From: Patagioenas fasciata
Taxonomy: Eukaryota; Chordata; Aves; Columbiformes; Columbidae
NCBI RefSeq assembly: GCF_037038585.1
Contig: NC_092521.1
Span: 76,622,398 to 76,686,397 of the forward strand
Length of the DNA: 64,000 bases
Reading direction: 5' to 3'
Shown here piece by piece: positions 1-11,118 of the stretch. A program made the translations under genes and the position numbers. Under the pieces are notes generated by a model. That model had not been told where the DNA came from, did no database searches, and was given only the letters and a program-made list of their open reading frames with translations. The stretch's first letter is position 1; each line of letters starts with the position of its first letter.

Positions 1-3000
1 CATTATGCTTATCTGCTTTTGGATCCCACCTATGCAAAAAAGTTCTCAAAAAATATTTCCTTCTTTTTGTTTCCCCTATCCAGAGATGTTCTTCATAATC
101 ACTCTTCTGAAGAGAATGAAATATTTCTTCTCTTCAAGAGCAAAACTAAAACCAGCTGAAATTTGGACGCTATTTTTCAGTGTTTCTCACAATCAACACC
201 ATTTTATCAAGTGAATGGATAAAGTGAGCTACAAGTTAGCAGAAGTCTTCATGGCAACTTACCACTGATTGGAAAAATATTAATAGCCTCAGGCAAACCA
301 GTCATTAACTGCTACTGATTTGGAGGGTGATATAGCATTAATAATTCAATAAAAAACACTTTGAGCAATAAAAGCTTAGGGTTATTTATTTAACCAATTA
401 GATTTTTTTGGCAGCGTCCCTGCTCTTGAATAAACCATGCATGTTCTTCAATTAATCATGAGAATTGAAAACTACAAATCTGCAGTCTCTGCCTTCCAGA
501 CAAAGAGATACATTGTGTAAGAAGCCCAAAATAATAAGGGAGAATATAAGCGCAATTTACATTCTCTCTCAGTGGACAAAAGAGTGCTGGCACTTGAAGA
601 TGTGCTAATTAGTAAATCTTGGCTAGTGGTGCTTAATGATCTGTTCCTCATGCACCACTTTCCGAATACACTGAGAGACAGGTACAAATTGTACCTATAA
701 AAAGTTATAAACCATTAGAATGCATATGAGGTGCCTCTTGCTACCACTAATGTTCAACAGTCCCCTCTAATCTACAAGAGAGGCAGAAATACACAACTGC
801 ATAACCAGAACACTATACTGTATTACCAAGCATGTCATTTATTAACAGCTTTATTTCATTCAGAAACCTCAGTGTGACAAGCCATTACCACCATGACAGC
901 CTAAAGTTAAGGGTGTGGGGTATTTTTCCAGTGTTTTGAATGCTTCAGGTTTGGTCTTTCGCACTGCAGGGAATCACTACATGTCTCACGGTACATATAA
1001 ACCATTTAATTCTCTACCATAAATTCTAAATTCCTTACAATACACTCTAACACAAATTCCCTGGTTCAGGTCTCTTCTTCAGCGAGCCAAACCCTCTGGA
1101 GTGTACCCACAACTGGTTTTACAAGCTGAATACTCAATTTTCTCTTATTCCTTTCATGGAATGTATTCTGATTGGCTCTGCTTATTTGGACAAAAGCCAA
1201 AATTACCCATTATAAATCAAACAATCTGCTTCTTTCTGATAACTGAACTGGCCTTAGCAAATGGATGAAAGGGAAATACAAAAAAACTAGAGAACCCAGC
1301 CGAGTCATGGCCCTCAATTCCACAACTCAGAATGAAGCTGTGTCCTTATAATTAAGTCTTTTGATATTTAAACTGGGCGAGGTTTATATATTTTTAATGT
1401 TAACTAATCCCAGCAATAAAGCTTGGGATTTTGAAAAACAATTTTTGTAATGATCATTTTGAAAGATTTCACCTTCATCACACATACTCCAGTCTGTCAA
1501 ACTCACTTTGAGATAAATTAATGAGTGAAAAAGCAACATAGATCCTATATATGTCCCTGAACTTACAACAATAAACTACAAAAAGAAAACAAAACCAAAA
1601 CCTGAACAACCACCACAACTTCACCCCCCACAATTTCTCCAGGGTAAACTATTTCATTTTATCTTAATCCAGTAAGATTCCTAATTCTGGTGCAAAGTGT
1701 GGGGAGGTGTGTTTGCTCATTTTTAACCATAAATACCAGATTTCTCTGTCATGCTTTGGCCTTTTGGGGACTTGGGTGTTGCGGTTTTAAGTAAACATTT
1801 CTTAAGACATCACCAAGTCACTGACCAATCCAGCATTTTTGAGAAAGAATGTTCATACTGCATCCATATCTAATCACCTAGACACACATCCCAGTTTTCT
1901 GAGGGGAAGCATTTGGGTAACTAGCATGAACAAAGGACCTTTTGCTCTCTGTACCTGAAAAAATCCCAGACTTCTAGATATTTACTTCAACACACAGAGA
2001 TATGCAGCTTTATTCAAAGGAATGCTTCCCCAACCCGATTTAAAAAAAAATATCTCCCAATTTAAAATTAATCTGCTGTTTTCAATAACTATTCAATCAG
2101 CTCTCAATGTAAAATTTTAGTATTGAATCAAACTGGTAACAGTTACAGTTGCTTTATTTTAATGAATCCCCTACGCTATAAGAGCAAGGAAATCCTCTGT
2201 GATAGAAGGACAAGGAAATGCTTCAAATCTCAAATGTATTAAAGAAAAGGCTTGGGACCATATGAAACTACATAGTGATTCCTAGCATCTGAGAACAAAA
2301 GACCCATATAAATTTCACACCTAAAATTTCTGTTTTCTAATAAGGATTTTATAAGATACAGGGTGTAAGTCTGAATTCTGCAGCAAAGAGTTTGACAACA
2401 ATCATCATCACCAGATTCATACTAGTGAATCCACAATAGGAGCACAACATACTTGCACCTTGACAAACCTGAAACGTCAGTGGCAAACATTTAACAAGTC
2501 ACAGCAGTAATAATATTCCCATTAATAATTATTGCTTGTGCATCTAGAAAGTCTGTTATATGGTTCCAGTACAAAACCCCTGGCCACAACAGAAGACAGT
2601 AACTTGGACAAAAAGCAAGACGCACAAAAAAGGTGGAGAGCTGAATAAACAGCACCAGTGACAACAATACAATCATACAGTCTTTCAAGCCAGCAAAGCA
2701 TACAGCCTTTTTAGGGGATACTGTCAGCTTTTTAAACTGTTCTCAAGTCTCATGAGGAAGACAATGTGGTGCTGCCTTCAGAATTGAGCTTCAGCATCTG
2801 TTCTGCTAAATGATGATGATTCTGTCCCACTGTTTCTCAATGATGCCCAAACTAAGAGCATGTACACCTCTTGTGAATAAGTAACTGAAGCTTTCAAGCT
2901 ACCAACACCTGGTGTCAACCAGCAGTTTCCTCCTTTCCGCTTCCACACTACTTATTTCCTTTTCCACTTTTCCTTTTTTTTCCGGTGTTGGTGTCCTCTT

Positions 3001-3950
3001 CCTGTCACAATTGCTCTTCACCACGCACTGCCTCCTGTTCTGCAGGGATCCTATTCCTATACGTCCTAAGCATCTGCAGTGGGACAGGCATACAGGGTTT
3101 TCTTCTTTCTCCTCTCCTTCACCCACATAAACAAAAGGGAAACAGTGAAATACATAGTAATACAGTACTGATTAATCTGGATGTGACCTAGATTTAAAGC
3201 CATTCTTTTTTCTTATTATCGGGCAAAAAGAATTACTGCAAACAAGCCATAAAAAACCATGATTGATATGAGAGTACAGACCTGGAAATAAGACTGTTCA
3301 CAGAGAAAGCAAACCTTAAAGAGCAAAATTAGCTTTAACTGAAGAAACACGATAGCTTTCACCCCAGAAAGTTTCTGAAAGAATTGGCTCATGAAGTCAT
3401 AGCAAAGAGTTTTAACCACAAATCTGTAAAGAAAATCAAAAATACTTGATTGAAAAAAAAAAAAAAGAGAGCGGAAAACAAAAATAAAACCAGCATCCTT
3501 CTTAAGTTAAGCAGGAGAAAAAAAGTGAACCTGCAGTCAGGCACACAGGGAACTACTTACTTTCAAGATGTAAGATGGTTAATTACCAGGAGTGGAAACA
3601 TACTAGAAACCTAGCAAGGACACAAATGCAAATAAAGCATATTAATTCAAATGTGAATGTGTATGGCATTTAAAGGAAAATGCATTCCTTGCCTTAGGTA
3701 ACAAAAGACAGGAGACTTCAGGATGAAGTAGAATTTGTAGGTAGTTTGTATAAAACCTTGCAGTAATCAGATAAAGATACTCTATAAATAGCTATTTATT
3801 AGATGCAAAATATATTCTGACTGAGTATTTCCTTTGGAATTCTACAACATTCATATACAGTAAAACTTTGTGCCAAACTCTTCTCAGCAGTTTACAGCCC
3901 TTGCACAGTAGCTATAATGTTGTCCTGCATTGCACTCATCACTTAGCATT
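1..3950. other. AT-rich non-coding stretch
   Basis: No gene, exon or transposable element could be recognised here. The open frames present are under 80 codons and show no family likeness. The stretch contains an A/C-rich tract at about 1577-1620 and a short poly(A) run near 3452-3465. Intron or intergenic DNA is the most economical reading, and it would be intronic if the minus-strand gene proposed at the CpG island is real. Confidence 0.6.
1577..1620. repeat. A/C-rich low-complexity tract
   Basis: Mostly A and C, with AAAAC and CCAAAA units, ending in the 9-mer CACCACAAC at 1611-1619. The same ending follows A/C-rich tracts at 29708-29755 and 30909-30970, so this may belong to a recurrent low-complexity class rather than being a lone simple repeat. 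Confidence 0.6.
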
Positions 3951-3951
3951 T

Positions 3952-4552
3952 CATATAACCACGGTGCCTTTTGGGGCGGAAGGGACCTCAGGAGGCCCCT
4001 ACTCCAATGTTCTCCTCAAAGCATGGAAAACAGTGAATTTAGACCAGGGTGCTCTGGCAGCCTCCAGGAATGGATATTTTCCCAGTCTCTCTGGGCAACC
4101 AGTTCCAGTGCTCAATTATCTTCATAGTGATTATTTTTTTTCTCTTTAGAATTGGAAACTCCAGGCTTCAATTTAGGTCTTACGTCTCATTCTTTGACCG
4201 TGTATCTGCTACGAGGCCTCCTCACACCACCTCTTCTGCAAGATGAACACGCTCAGCTTTCTCTGTCTCTTCAAATCTCTCTCTCTCTTACGTGCTCCAG
4301 TCCCCTGACCATCTTGTTGCCTGTCCACTGGATTCACTCAAGTTTATCAACACTCTTCTTGCACTGGGAGGGCCAAAACCAGACACAGTGTTCCACGTGT
4401 GGTCTAACAAGTGCTGAACAATGGCGAATAATCACTTCCCTCCACCTACTGGCTGGATTCCCATTGACATATCCCCATTCGCTGTCAGCCTTCAGCATTG
4501 CCAGGGCAGACACCTGACTCATGTTTAGACTCCTATCAACCCACCCCCAGAC
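3952..4552 (-). mobile_element. CR1 LINE fragment, 5'-truncated
   Basis: Read on the minus strand this is a chicken-repeat-1 type non-LTR retrotransposon. The 3' tail, at low plus-strand coordinates, shows the CR1 3' UTR pattern: GGACCTC followed by GAGG and a CCAATGTTC-like block on the plus strand. The region further in matches the end of the reverse transcriptase gene. On the plus strand, GGGCAACCAGTTCCAGTGCT (4094-4113) and the GCACTGGGAGGGCCAAAACC region (4361-4380) are typical antisense CR1. Most of the element is missing at the 5' end, which is usual because reverse transcription starts at the 3' end. The frame is broken by stops and small indels, so the copy is dead. The exact ends are estimates. 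Confidence 0.9.
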
Positions 4553-4555
4553 CAA
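4334..4555 (-). pseudogene. CR1 ORF2 reverse transcriptase C-terminal remnant
   Basis: This minus-strand frame of 73 codons keeps a recognisable part of the CR1 ORF2 protein downstream of the polymerase core. The run ALVRPHVEHCVWFW, at about residues 48-61, and the following KKSVDKLE, at about 66-73, match the conserved segment found in avian CR1 reverse transcriptases. An earlier N-M-S-Q and a later A-S-R-W-R-E-V-I also fit. A stop ends the frame just after KLE, where an intact element would continue for well over 100 more residues. The catalytic domain lies upstream of what is preserved, so there is no activity. It is part of the CR1 fragment around it, not a host gene. Confidence 0.85.
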
Positions 4556-4615
4556 CTAACTTTATATGAAGTCATCTTAGCTGCATGAGAGTTTTTATCT
4601 TCGCAATTATATCTG

Positions 4616-4642
4616 TATACTGTAGCTCTGAGCTACAGTATA
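4616..4642. repeat. 27 bp perfect odd-centred palindrome
   Basis: Arms of 13 bases (TATACTGTAGCTC and its exact complement) flank a single T at 4629. The palindrome lies about 60 bases beyond the CR1 fragment and just before an A/C-rich tract. A rough count under equal base use gives about 0.001 such palindromes by chance in this window for this spacing. It could be a paired binding site, a hairpin in RNA, or the end of an unrecognised small transposon. Confidence 0.8.
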
Positions 4643-4654
4643 AACATTTTGATG

Positions 4655-4711
4655 AAAAAAAAACAAAAAACAAAACAACAACAACAAAAAAAAAAAAGAC
4701 AAAAAAAAAAA
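4655..4711. repeat. A/C-rich low-complexity tract
   Basis: A-runs are broken by single C or AAC units, including a short ACAACAACAAC stretch, and end with two A-runs separated by GAC. It is a length-variable simple sequence with no coding meaning. The minus-strand frame across it is an F/C-rich artefact. Confidence 0.75.
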
Positions 4712-6270
4712 GTTTGGAAAGAGTTATCTGAAAACACAAAGGTATGGTAAAACAAATAAATCAAAAGCTTTGCACAGACCAACAGGCACCCCAAAACTGA
4801 TTTTTCCACTCTTTTAGAATTTTGTTGAGCCTGCAAGCTCAGAATTTGTGAAATGAAGCTAAGTTATCGTATCGTCACTTTGAGTGACTGTAGCACCTTG
4901 CACTTCCAGTTAGAGACTGAATTTCACAGTTGCAGAGGGGTTTTCAAAATCATTTTAAATTTTAAGCAATCACCTGCAAGTGTCACTGAATTTTTAAATG
5001 TTCAACAAAATTCCTGATGAGCCTGTGTGTGTAAATCACTAAGTAGCTCCAATTTCAAACTTTACACTTGCATTTGACAAGCTTTGGAAGAGCTTTGTTT
5101 TCCCACTTCAATATGCAGCAATTTCATTATTCCAAAGAATGTCAAAGCATGCAGACATTTGAACAAGTCATTAACAATTTAACAAACATAATCTGAACAC
5201 TAATGGATCAAAACAATGTGATCAACAAAATTATTACTCTTGCAGGATATCCAAGTAATTTCTTACTTCAATTAACTCAATATATTTAAATAATTGACTT
5301 AAATCAATATACATAAAATATTTTGTCTTCATTTTAGCATCCTGCAGTTCACTGGAACATAATGAGCACTAATTAATCACATAAATAGAATAAAAATTAC
5401 CCATATGAATGCTGGAATAATTCACTGTGTTTATAATTTGAGTTATAATATTTTTCATAGGAAGTGCATTAGCTTTCATCCTCAATGCTAAATATTTAAA
5501 CTTGTTAAGTTTGAACTTCATACCCCTGAAAAATTAACTTGTGAAACACAGACAGCTTTCACAGTAAATTTTCATATCGACCAAAAAAACTTTACACAAA
5601 TCACAATCTTGGTTATTACAAAAATCAATCACATTGTAAATACTGTTTTTTTAAAAGTACTAACTATTTTTCTGTTGTTTTCTTTTTTTCTTTAAGTAGC
5701 ATCTAAACATTTAAACATACAGCATTCTTTGACTACGCTAAAAACGAATCGTTTTTAGAGGTCTGTATTATCAGAACTACTCCACACTTTCAACACCCAT
5801 GTATCATGTTATATGAAATAAGAATAACAACTCTTACTCTTGGCAATTTTATGGCCCTGACACCATGATACAGTGATGAAAGATAAAAACAATCTGACCA
5901 GTGAGCAAAGAAAGAAAAGCATTGCCATTGCAGTGTTGTGCTCTCCTTTGAAAACTGAACCCGTCCCAAAGTAGAACTCAGTTGAGCTTGTGTTCATGTT
6001 AATGGAAATCTGGGTTAATGGATAGAGAAAGAAGAAAAGCATCTATATGAGTGTCTGTGCATAATTCACACTGTAACCACGAGGAAATATTTTCATGTCT
6101 CTTTGATTAAAATGTAGTAAAAAACCTTATATTCAGTTCTGAAATAATTGTGTGCTTATAACAGGGTAACACACAGCAGTGACAACTGGGATGCACTTTC
6201 AGGACAAACAGATGCAAACAGAAGATTACATCTATGCAAGCACACAACTGATAGTGACGAAAATTCCTTA
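4712..6270. other. AT-rich non-coding stretch
   Basis: Nothing gene-like was found. The sequence is very AT-rich, with TAATT-type motifs around 5160-5480. The only distinct structure is a 21 bp palindrome at 5738-5758. Two short frames here are of chance length. Confidence 0.55.
5738..5758. repeat. 21 bp perfect palindrome with CpGs
   Basis: Arms of 10 bases, CTAAAAACGA and its complement TCGTTTTTAG, surround a single A at 5748. Each arm holds one CpG, which is notable in DNA this AT-rich, where methylated CpGs are normally lost. It may be a protein-binding dyad. Chance expectation is roughly 0.06 per window under equal base use. Confidence 0.75.
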
Positions 6271-6275
6271 AAGTC

Positions 6276-6716
6276 CTAACCCAGCATTACCTTTGCAAGA
6301 AAAACAGGATCAACCCTTTTAACTGTGTTTGTGAAGTCTTCTGTCTTCCAGAAGGTATAGAGATTCAGAATGTAGAATTTAGTGGAGAAACGTGCATGTA
6401 ACACCTTCATAGGCAGCTCAGCACCACCAGGCAAGATAAACACTGTACAAAAACTGCTGCCAAATCTAGCAATGCAGGTAGAGCAAGACTTACAATTCAT
6501 CCACATGGATCCTCTAGGCATAAAATTTCCTAACTGGAGAATGGTCAACTCACATTTAGAAACAGAGGGACCAATGCCCTTGGGAGGTGATCCCTGTTTT
6601 GCCCTGGCAGAGCTTGTGGAAGCAGCGCCCACCACAGGTGGGAATGCTCCAAATTTGATCTGCAACCAGCTGTGAAGACGCTTTTGTGCCAGTAGGGGTA
6701 TTAGGCAAGTTGCCAT
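6276..6716 (-). other. Unassigned 146-codon open frame
   Basis: A frame starting at a true ATG runs 146 codons on the minus strand, and a 97-codon frame overlaps it on the plus strand. I recognise no domain. The protein has no clear signal peptide. It holds a Cys cluster (residues C-K-S-C-S-T-C, near the middle) and ends shortly after a K-T-E-D-F stretch. The local base composition is richer in G and C than the flanks. It could be an old transposable-element remnant, a retrocopy fragment, or chance. Together with the GC-rich stretch next to it, on the same strand and without a visible boundary, it may form one element of about 1 kb. I would not call it a gene without a homology match. Confidence 0.2.
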
Positions 6717-6769
6717 TACAGTGAGTTAAAGCAGCTTACAATATCATAGTAATTGCCTCAGCCAGTGCA

Positions 6770-7230
6770 AGAGAAGGCCAGGGCCACACAGCTGAGAGCC
6801 AGAGGTGCTGGAGGACAGAGATGAAGTCCTCCTCCATCAGGTTCAGAGGCCTGTGCACATTGTACACAGTGCAGGTGTTAAGGTCTTGGCAGCAGCAGGG
6901 TCTGCAGGGGCTGTTCCTGCGAGGAGTGGCTGGGGCTGCCCTGTGCTGGACACAGGTGGTTCCAATGGCCCCACGGCAGGGCACAGCTGAGCTTCTCAGC
7001 TATGGGCTGGTGCCTTGGAGAAAGCCTGAGGAACAAAGGGCAAAATGAAGCCAGGGCTAAGGGAAAACGTGTGGGAAACAGCCCTGCCAGCCCCGAGGGG
7101 AGAGTAGGAGGAGGGGAGGAGCTGTTCCCAGCACCCCCACAGAGATGCCCTTGTGGGGAGAGACCTGGTAGAGCAGGAGAGAGCAGCTGGCTGGACATCT
7201 GGCAGACAGCCAGGGTCAACCGAGCACACA
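6770..7230. other. GC-rich, CpG-poor block, possible unclassified repeat
   Basis: About 460 bases are far richer in G and C than their surroundings, but have few CpGs, so this is not a CpG island promoter. CAGC, CCTG and CTGCAG words recur. Open frames on both strands arise because stop codons are rare in such composition. The minus-strand wording reminds me of GC-rich segments repeated in avian genomes, but I cannot name a family. A transposable-element fragment is more likely than a gene. Confidence 0.35.
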
Positions 7231-7299
7231 TACATGGGAAATACACTTAGACTGGCTGAAACCAATGCTGAAATCACACTATAAAACAATACCAGACAT

Positions 7300-8649
7300 T
7301 GCTATACACCCCTGTGTTTCACCATCCATGTATAGTGCAAAGGCAGACACAGTTGCAGTGCTGAATTATCAAACAAGAACATAAATCGACACATAAACCT
7401 TAAATAAAGCCTTGGCAAATGATGCTGCAAAAGGTGCTGCCCTGTAAAGAACATATCCGAATGTTTAAAAAAAAGCTTAAAGAAAAAAAAAAAAAAGGTT
7501 CTTTTTAGAAATAATGTGGCTATAGAAAAAATTGGAGAATTCTTAACATGCCATTGAATCTCTTCAATGCAGGAACATCTGCTGCCCAGGACAGGAAGGG
7601 AAAAGAGTAGAAATTCTGGGACCCACCAATCACTTCTGACACCAGAGGGTAAGCAAAAATTCCATCATCAAAAAGAATACTTGAGTTCAGTCCTATTTGT
7701 ATCTCAGGCCAGGTATTTCAAGTGGCACTACCTCTTTAACTAAATTGACTTTTACTCGCTTAGATCATCATTATCTAAGCTAATAATAGTTTTCAATAGT
7801 TTTTCCATTACTAAGGAAAGTATTTCCATTAATAAGGGAGACTTCACAGAGAAAGGTATTGAGTAATGCATAGTGTAATCTGTAAAATGTTATACTACCT
7901 TTTATGTGTCCAAATTGGTTAAATTAGCTCCTTAAGAAGCAGTTGATCCATAATAAGAGAAAGTCTATAGGAAAAAAATCACTGGCTTAAGTGATGTCAA
8001 AGATAAGGGGCAAGGAAAAAAAGAAGGGGAAGATAAAATATACTACCAGTCATGTTTTTCTCATCCATTTCTTGATTCAGCAAGAGCAGTGATTCTGTTC
8101 TAGCCCTGGGACTCCTTTCAGTTGTACTCAACTGCTGCAACTGCTATGGCTGGTCATACCAATATGCTGGAGTTTTCAGAATAAAACTCTGCCAAAACTA
8201 AATGTAAGATGAAGAACACAGCAGACCGCTAAGCCAATAAACTCTGTTGAACTCTATTTTGGGGTGCTTGTTGCACAGAAGCAAGAATAAGGCAAGGGAA
8301 GGGAGGCCACCCCACTAAGCCAGTCAAGATGGGAGAGGGTGGATCAGTAGACATCAGCAGTTCTTTTGGAGAGGTGTCAGCAGCAAGAGACAAGCAGATA
8401 TGAGACAAGCTTGGGAATCCCTGCTCTAACTCAATGCTCTTCCCTATAATAATGTGCTTATACTACCATGTTAAAATACAACAGTCCCAGGAGAAATGAC
8501 CTTGTCTGAACATCATCTGCCCACAAGTGGGTATTAGCAGAGAAATGACAGAGTTATATCACTCAGTAGATATTTATTAATTTTATAAGTACAACATAAA
8601 GATTTTTTAAAAGTAATTATTTCATTCAATTTTTATTTATTCAAGCTAG
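7300..8649. other. Non-coding stretch
   Basis: No gene or known repeat was identified. It includes a poly(A) run near 7480-7497 and a somewhat GC-richer segment near 8090-8420, with no recognisable frame or repeat end. Confidence 0.5.
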
Positions 8650-8792
8650 ATATGAGGAAGAATCCTTGGGGCTGGAAGGGGCTCTGAGCAACCTGACCTA
8701 GTTGAAGATGTCCCTGCTCATTGCAGGAGGAGTGAACTAGATGTCCTTTGAAGGTCCCTTCCAGCCCAAACTATTTTATTATTCTGTGACTG
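8650..8792 (+). mobile_element. CR1 LINE 3'-end fragment
   Basis: This is a short tail of a CR1 element in plus orientation. The diagnostic words run in order: GGGGCTCTGAGCAACCTGAC, then GTTGAAGATGTCCCTGCTCA, then GTCCCTTCCAGCCCAAACTA, and a degraded ATTCTGTGA terminal repeat unit. Only the end of the element is present, which is the usual 5' truncation. It carries no coding capacity. The left boundary is approximate. Confidence 0.93.
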
Positions 8793-8799
8793 TTTTCAT

Positions 8800-10860
8800 T
8801 GAATAAGTATTATATTGAGAATCACATGAATATTTTATTGCATATTACTTACAATATTATAAAATACCTTCCAGCACTCAAAGTTACTAATTAGCATCTT
8901 TCCAACTGTTTCAATTAAATTCACTGTTAATTAACTACAGTTTAGTACTTTAAACAAGAAGTTGTTTAAAGAGTTACTATGTTACTCATGTTTTAATAAA
9001 ATTTGGTTTGCCAGGAAGCTGAAGGGGGCAAAAATTGAGTTAGGGATGAGCAAACCAGGGCAGCTGCTACAGAGAAAGCTGATTCCCTTTCCTCCTCACC
9101 CTGCCTCCCACTCCGAGGTTGTGTCCAAATGATTGTATTAAGATTTAAATTTAATTGGGTAAAATAAAAAAGTTTGCCACAATCATACAATTATCATATA
9201 AGAACATTCACATTATATTTGAATGTTCTAATATGTATTCATAGGGAAATTTATACAAAGCAGTTTTGTATCAGTTTCAGTGTTCTAGAATATTGAAAAG
9301 GATTCCACTACTAAAAGAGATGCAGTAGAGGAATGGGAATGTGTAGTTTTTGAACATTTTAAAAATATTTTCCTTTTATTTTCTTTTTCATTGGTGATTT
9401 GTTCCTGAATGTTTTTTTTGGGGGACAGCTAAATAAAAAAAATATATATATATACTAACTTGTTTACACTTATCAAGACACATACTGACTTTATTAAAAT
9501 GTGTTCCTACTATTCTCTGAGTCATAATTTCTTGTTAATTTACACTCAGTCTCATTGGCCATTTTAAGTTCTAATACAACAACTCAAGAGCTACCAGATC
9601 TTTCATCATAGACCACATATTAACTATTGTGATTTGTTTTAGCAGAGTTTTTACAGAGAAACCAAGTAGAATTTCCTCTAGGAGAGATACTGACCTTTGA
9701 AAATATTATCCCACTAGTGTCCCAATTTTACAAGAAGTAAACAAACCCTTCAATTACATTATGCAAACTTGCAGTTTCACTGATAGATGCCTACTATGTT
9801 TCAGGGTACTTTAGAAGCAGTAGTCTTCTCTACCTAAGGGTACAGAATTATAAGTATATAAACGCCTTTTAAGAATAATCTCAGCCTTTAGCAACCTTTT
9901 CCCCCACAAATCTTAGGCATCACAGCAAATTATACTATAAAAAAAAAGTTCAGTGATTATCAACCACTGACTGAAAGTAGAAAGTTTTCATACTGAAGCA
10001 CAGAAATGTCTTTCCCCCCTCTAATTTACAACACTGGATTTTGTGCTTCAAACTTTCTTTGATCTGGCAAGAGGTCTTTTCTAACCTTTTGCAAATAAAA
10101 AGGTTAATATGTAAACTTTTCAAAACATAACCAAAAGGTCTATAATCTGCATTTTATAGATGGCCTCCTTAGAGATTTGTCTAATCCCCTGTTCTTCGGA
10201 TGTCTAAATCCTTAACATAGAAAGTCTGGATCTGGATTCTATAGTTGTTTGAGACAACGTGAAATGACAAAGTTAAACTTCATGAAGTAAAAACAAGGAA
10301 CACAGGAACTGTCTTAAGGAGTGTGCCTGCTGTATCTTCCATTGGAAATATCCATAGATAAAATACTACTTATTCCAGAAAAGCTGAAAATACTGTACTT
10401 GTTAAATATAACTTTTTCCTGAATTGTAACTGTGTTGAATTATATCAAAAGCATTAATCCATGAGTATACATTTTTTTAATTGAAGACTGCATTTTTTAC
10501 ATCAGCTAAGTGTCTTTTGCTGCAGAACAATGTCATGTTTCATAAGAATTACAAATTTCATATCAGTTCAGTTGTTCAAGGTTATTCATTTGTGGAAGAC
10601 ACCTAGTTGTGCTCTAATTTAAATCGCAAGTTCTACATTTTATATAAACGTAAAAAATCTATCAGTGTATGTTAGTTTTAAAGTTGCAAAAGTATTTCAG
10701 AACTTTTGAAACAATAATTTCAAGCAAACTATCACAACAACAGCAGCTGGGCTGGTATTTAAGTGTAATTTTTTTGAAAAATGCATTTCTATTGCTGTTA
10801 GTTATATTTAGGATAAATGAATATGCCCCTGCATTTCAGGCTATGAAGTTACAATGCCTG
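8800..10860. other. AT-rich non-coding stretch
   Basis: Nothing gene-like was recognised. It contains a short (AT)n run at 9442-9454 after an A-run, and otherwise unique-looking AT-rich DNA. Confidence 0.55.
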
Positions 10861-10879
10861 TAGTGCAGCTGTTTGCACA

Positions 10880-11035
10880 GGATCGTTCCCTGGCTAAGGC
10901 CAGGCATTCCCACACTGACGTATCAATATTCAACTCAGCAGATGAGCAGAACCAGAGGCTGTCGAAAAGGATGATTCGGAGGGTGGGAGTGTAAAGTATA
11001 TAAAAGATGACATCTATCTTTAGGAGGTGGTTAGT
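10880..11035 (+). promoter_or_regulatory. Promoter-like or conserved-element candidate with TATA box
   Basis: A patch of higher GC within AT-rich DNA holds, in order on the plus strand, a CRE-like TGACGTAT at about 10916-10923, a GGAGGGTGGGAGTG box near 10978-10991 and a TATAAAAG at 10999-11006. The order and spacing resemble a TATA promoter, but each motif is common and no downstream exon could be shown. An enhancer or chance arrangement is equally possible. Confidence 0.2.
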
Positions 11036-11099
11036 TTAATTATCTATGAAGTTATTGATCCTGAGTTAGAAAGAAGCTGAGCAAGTGTTTAGGGAATGC

Positions 11100-11118
11100 C
11101 ACAAGCTGTCAGCTTGTG
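11100..11118. repeat. 19 bp perfect odd-centred palindrome
   Basis: Arms of nine bases, CACAAGCTG and CAGCTTGTG, flank one T at 11109. It lies about 95 bases downstream of the TATA-like motif. About 0.2 such palindromes are expected by chance in the window for this spacing, so on its own it is only suggestive. Confidence 0.65.
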
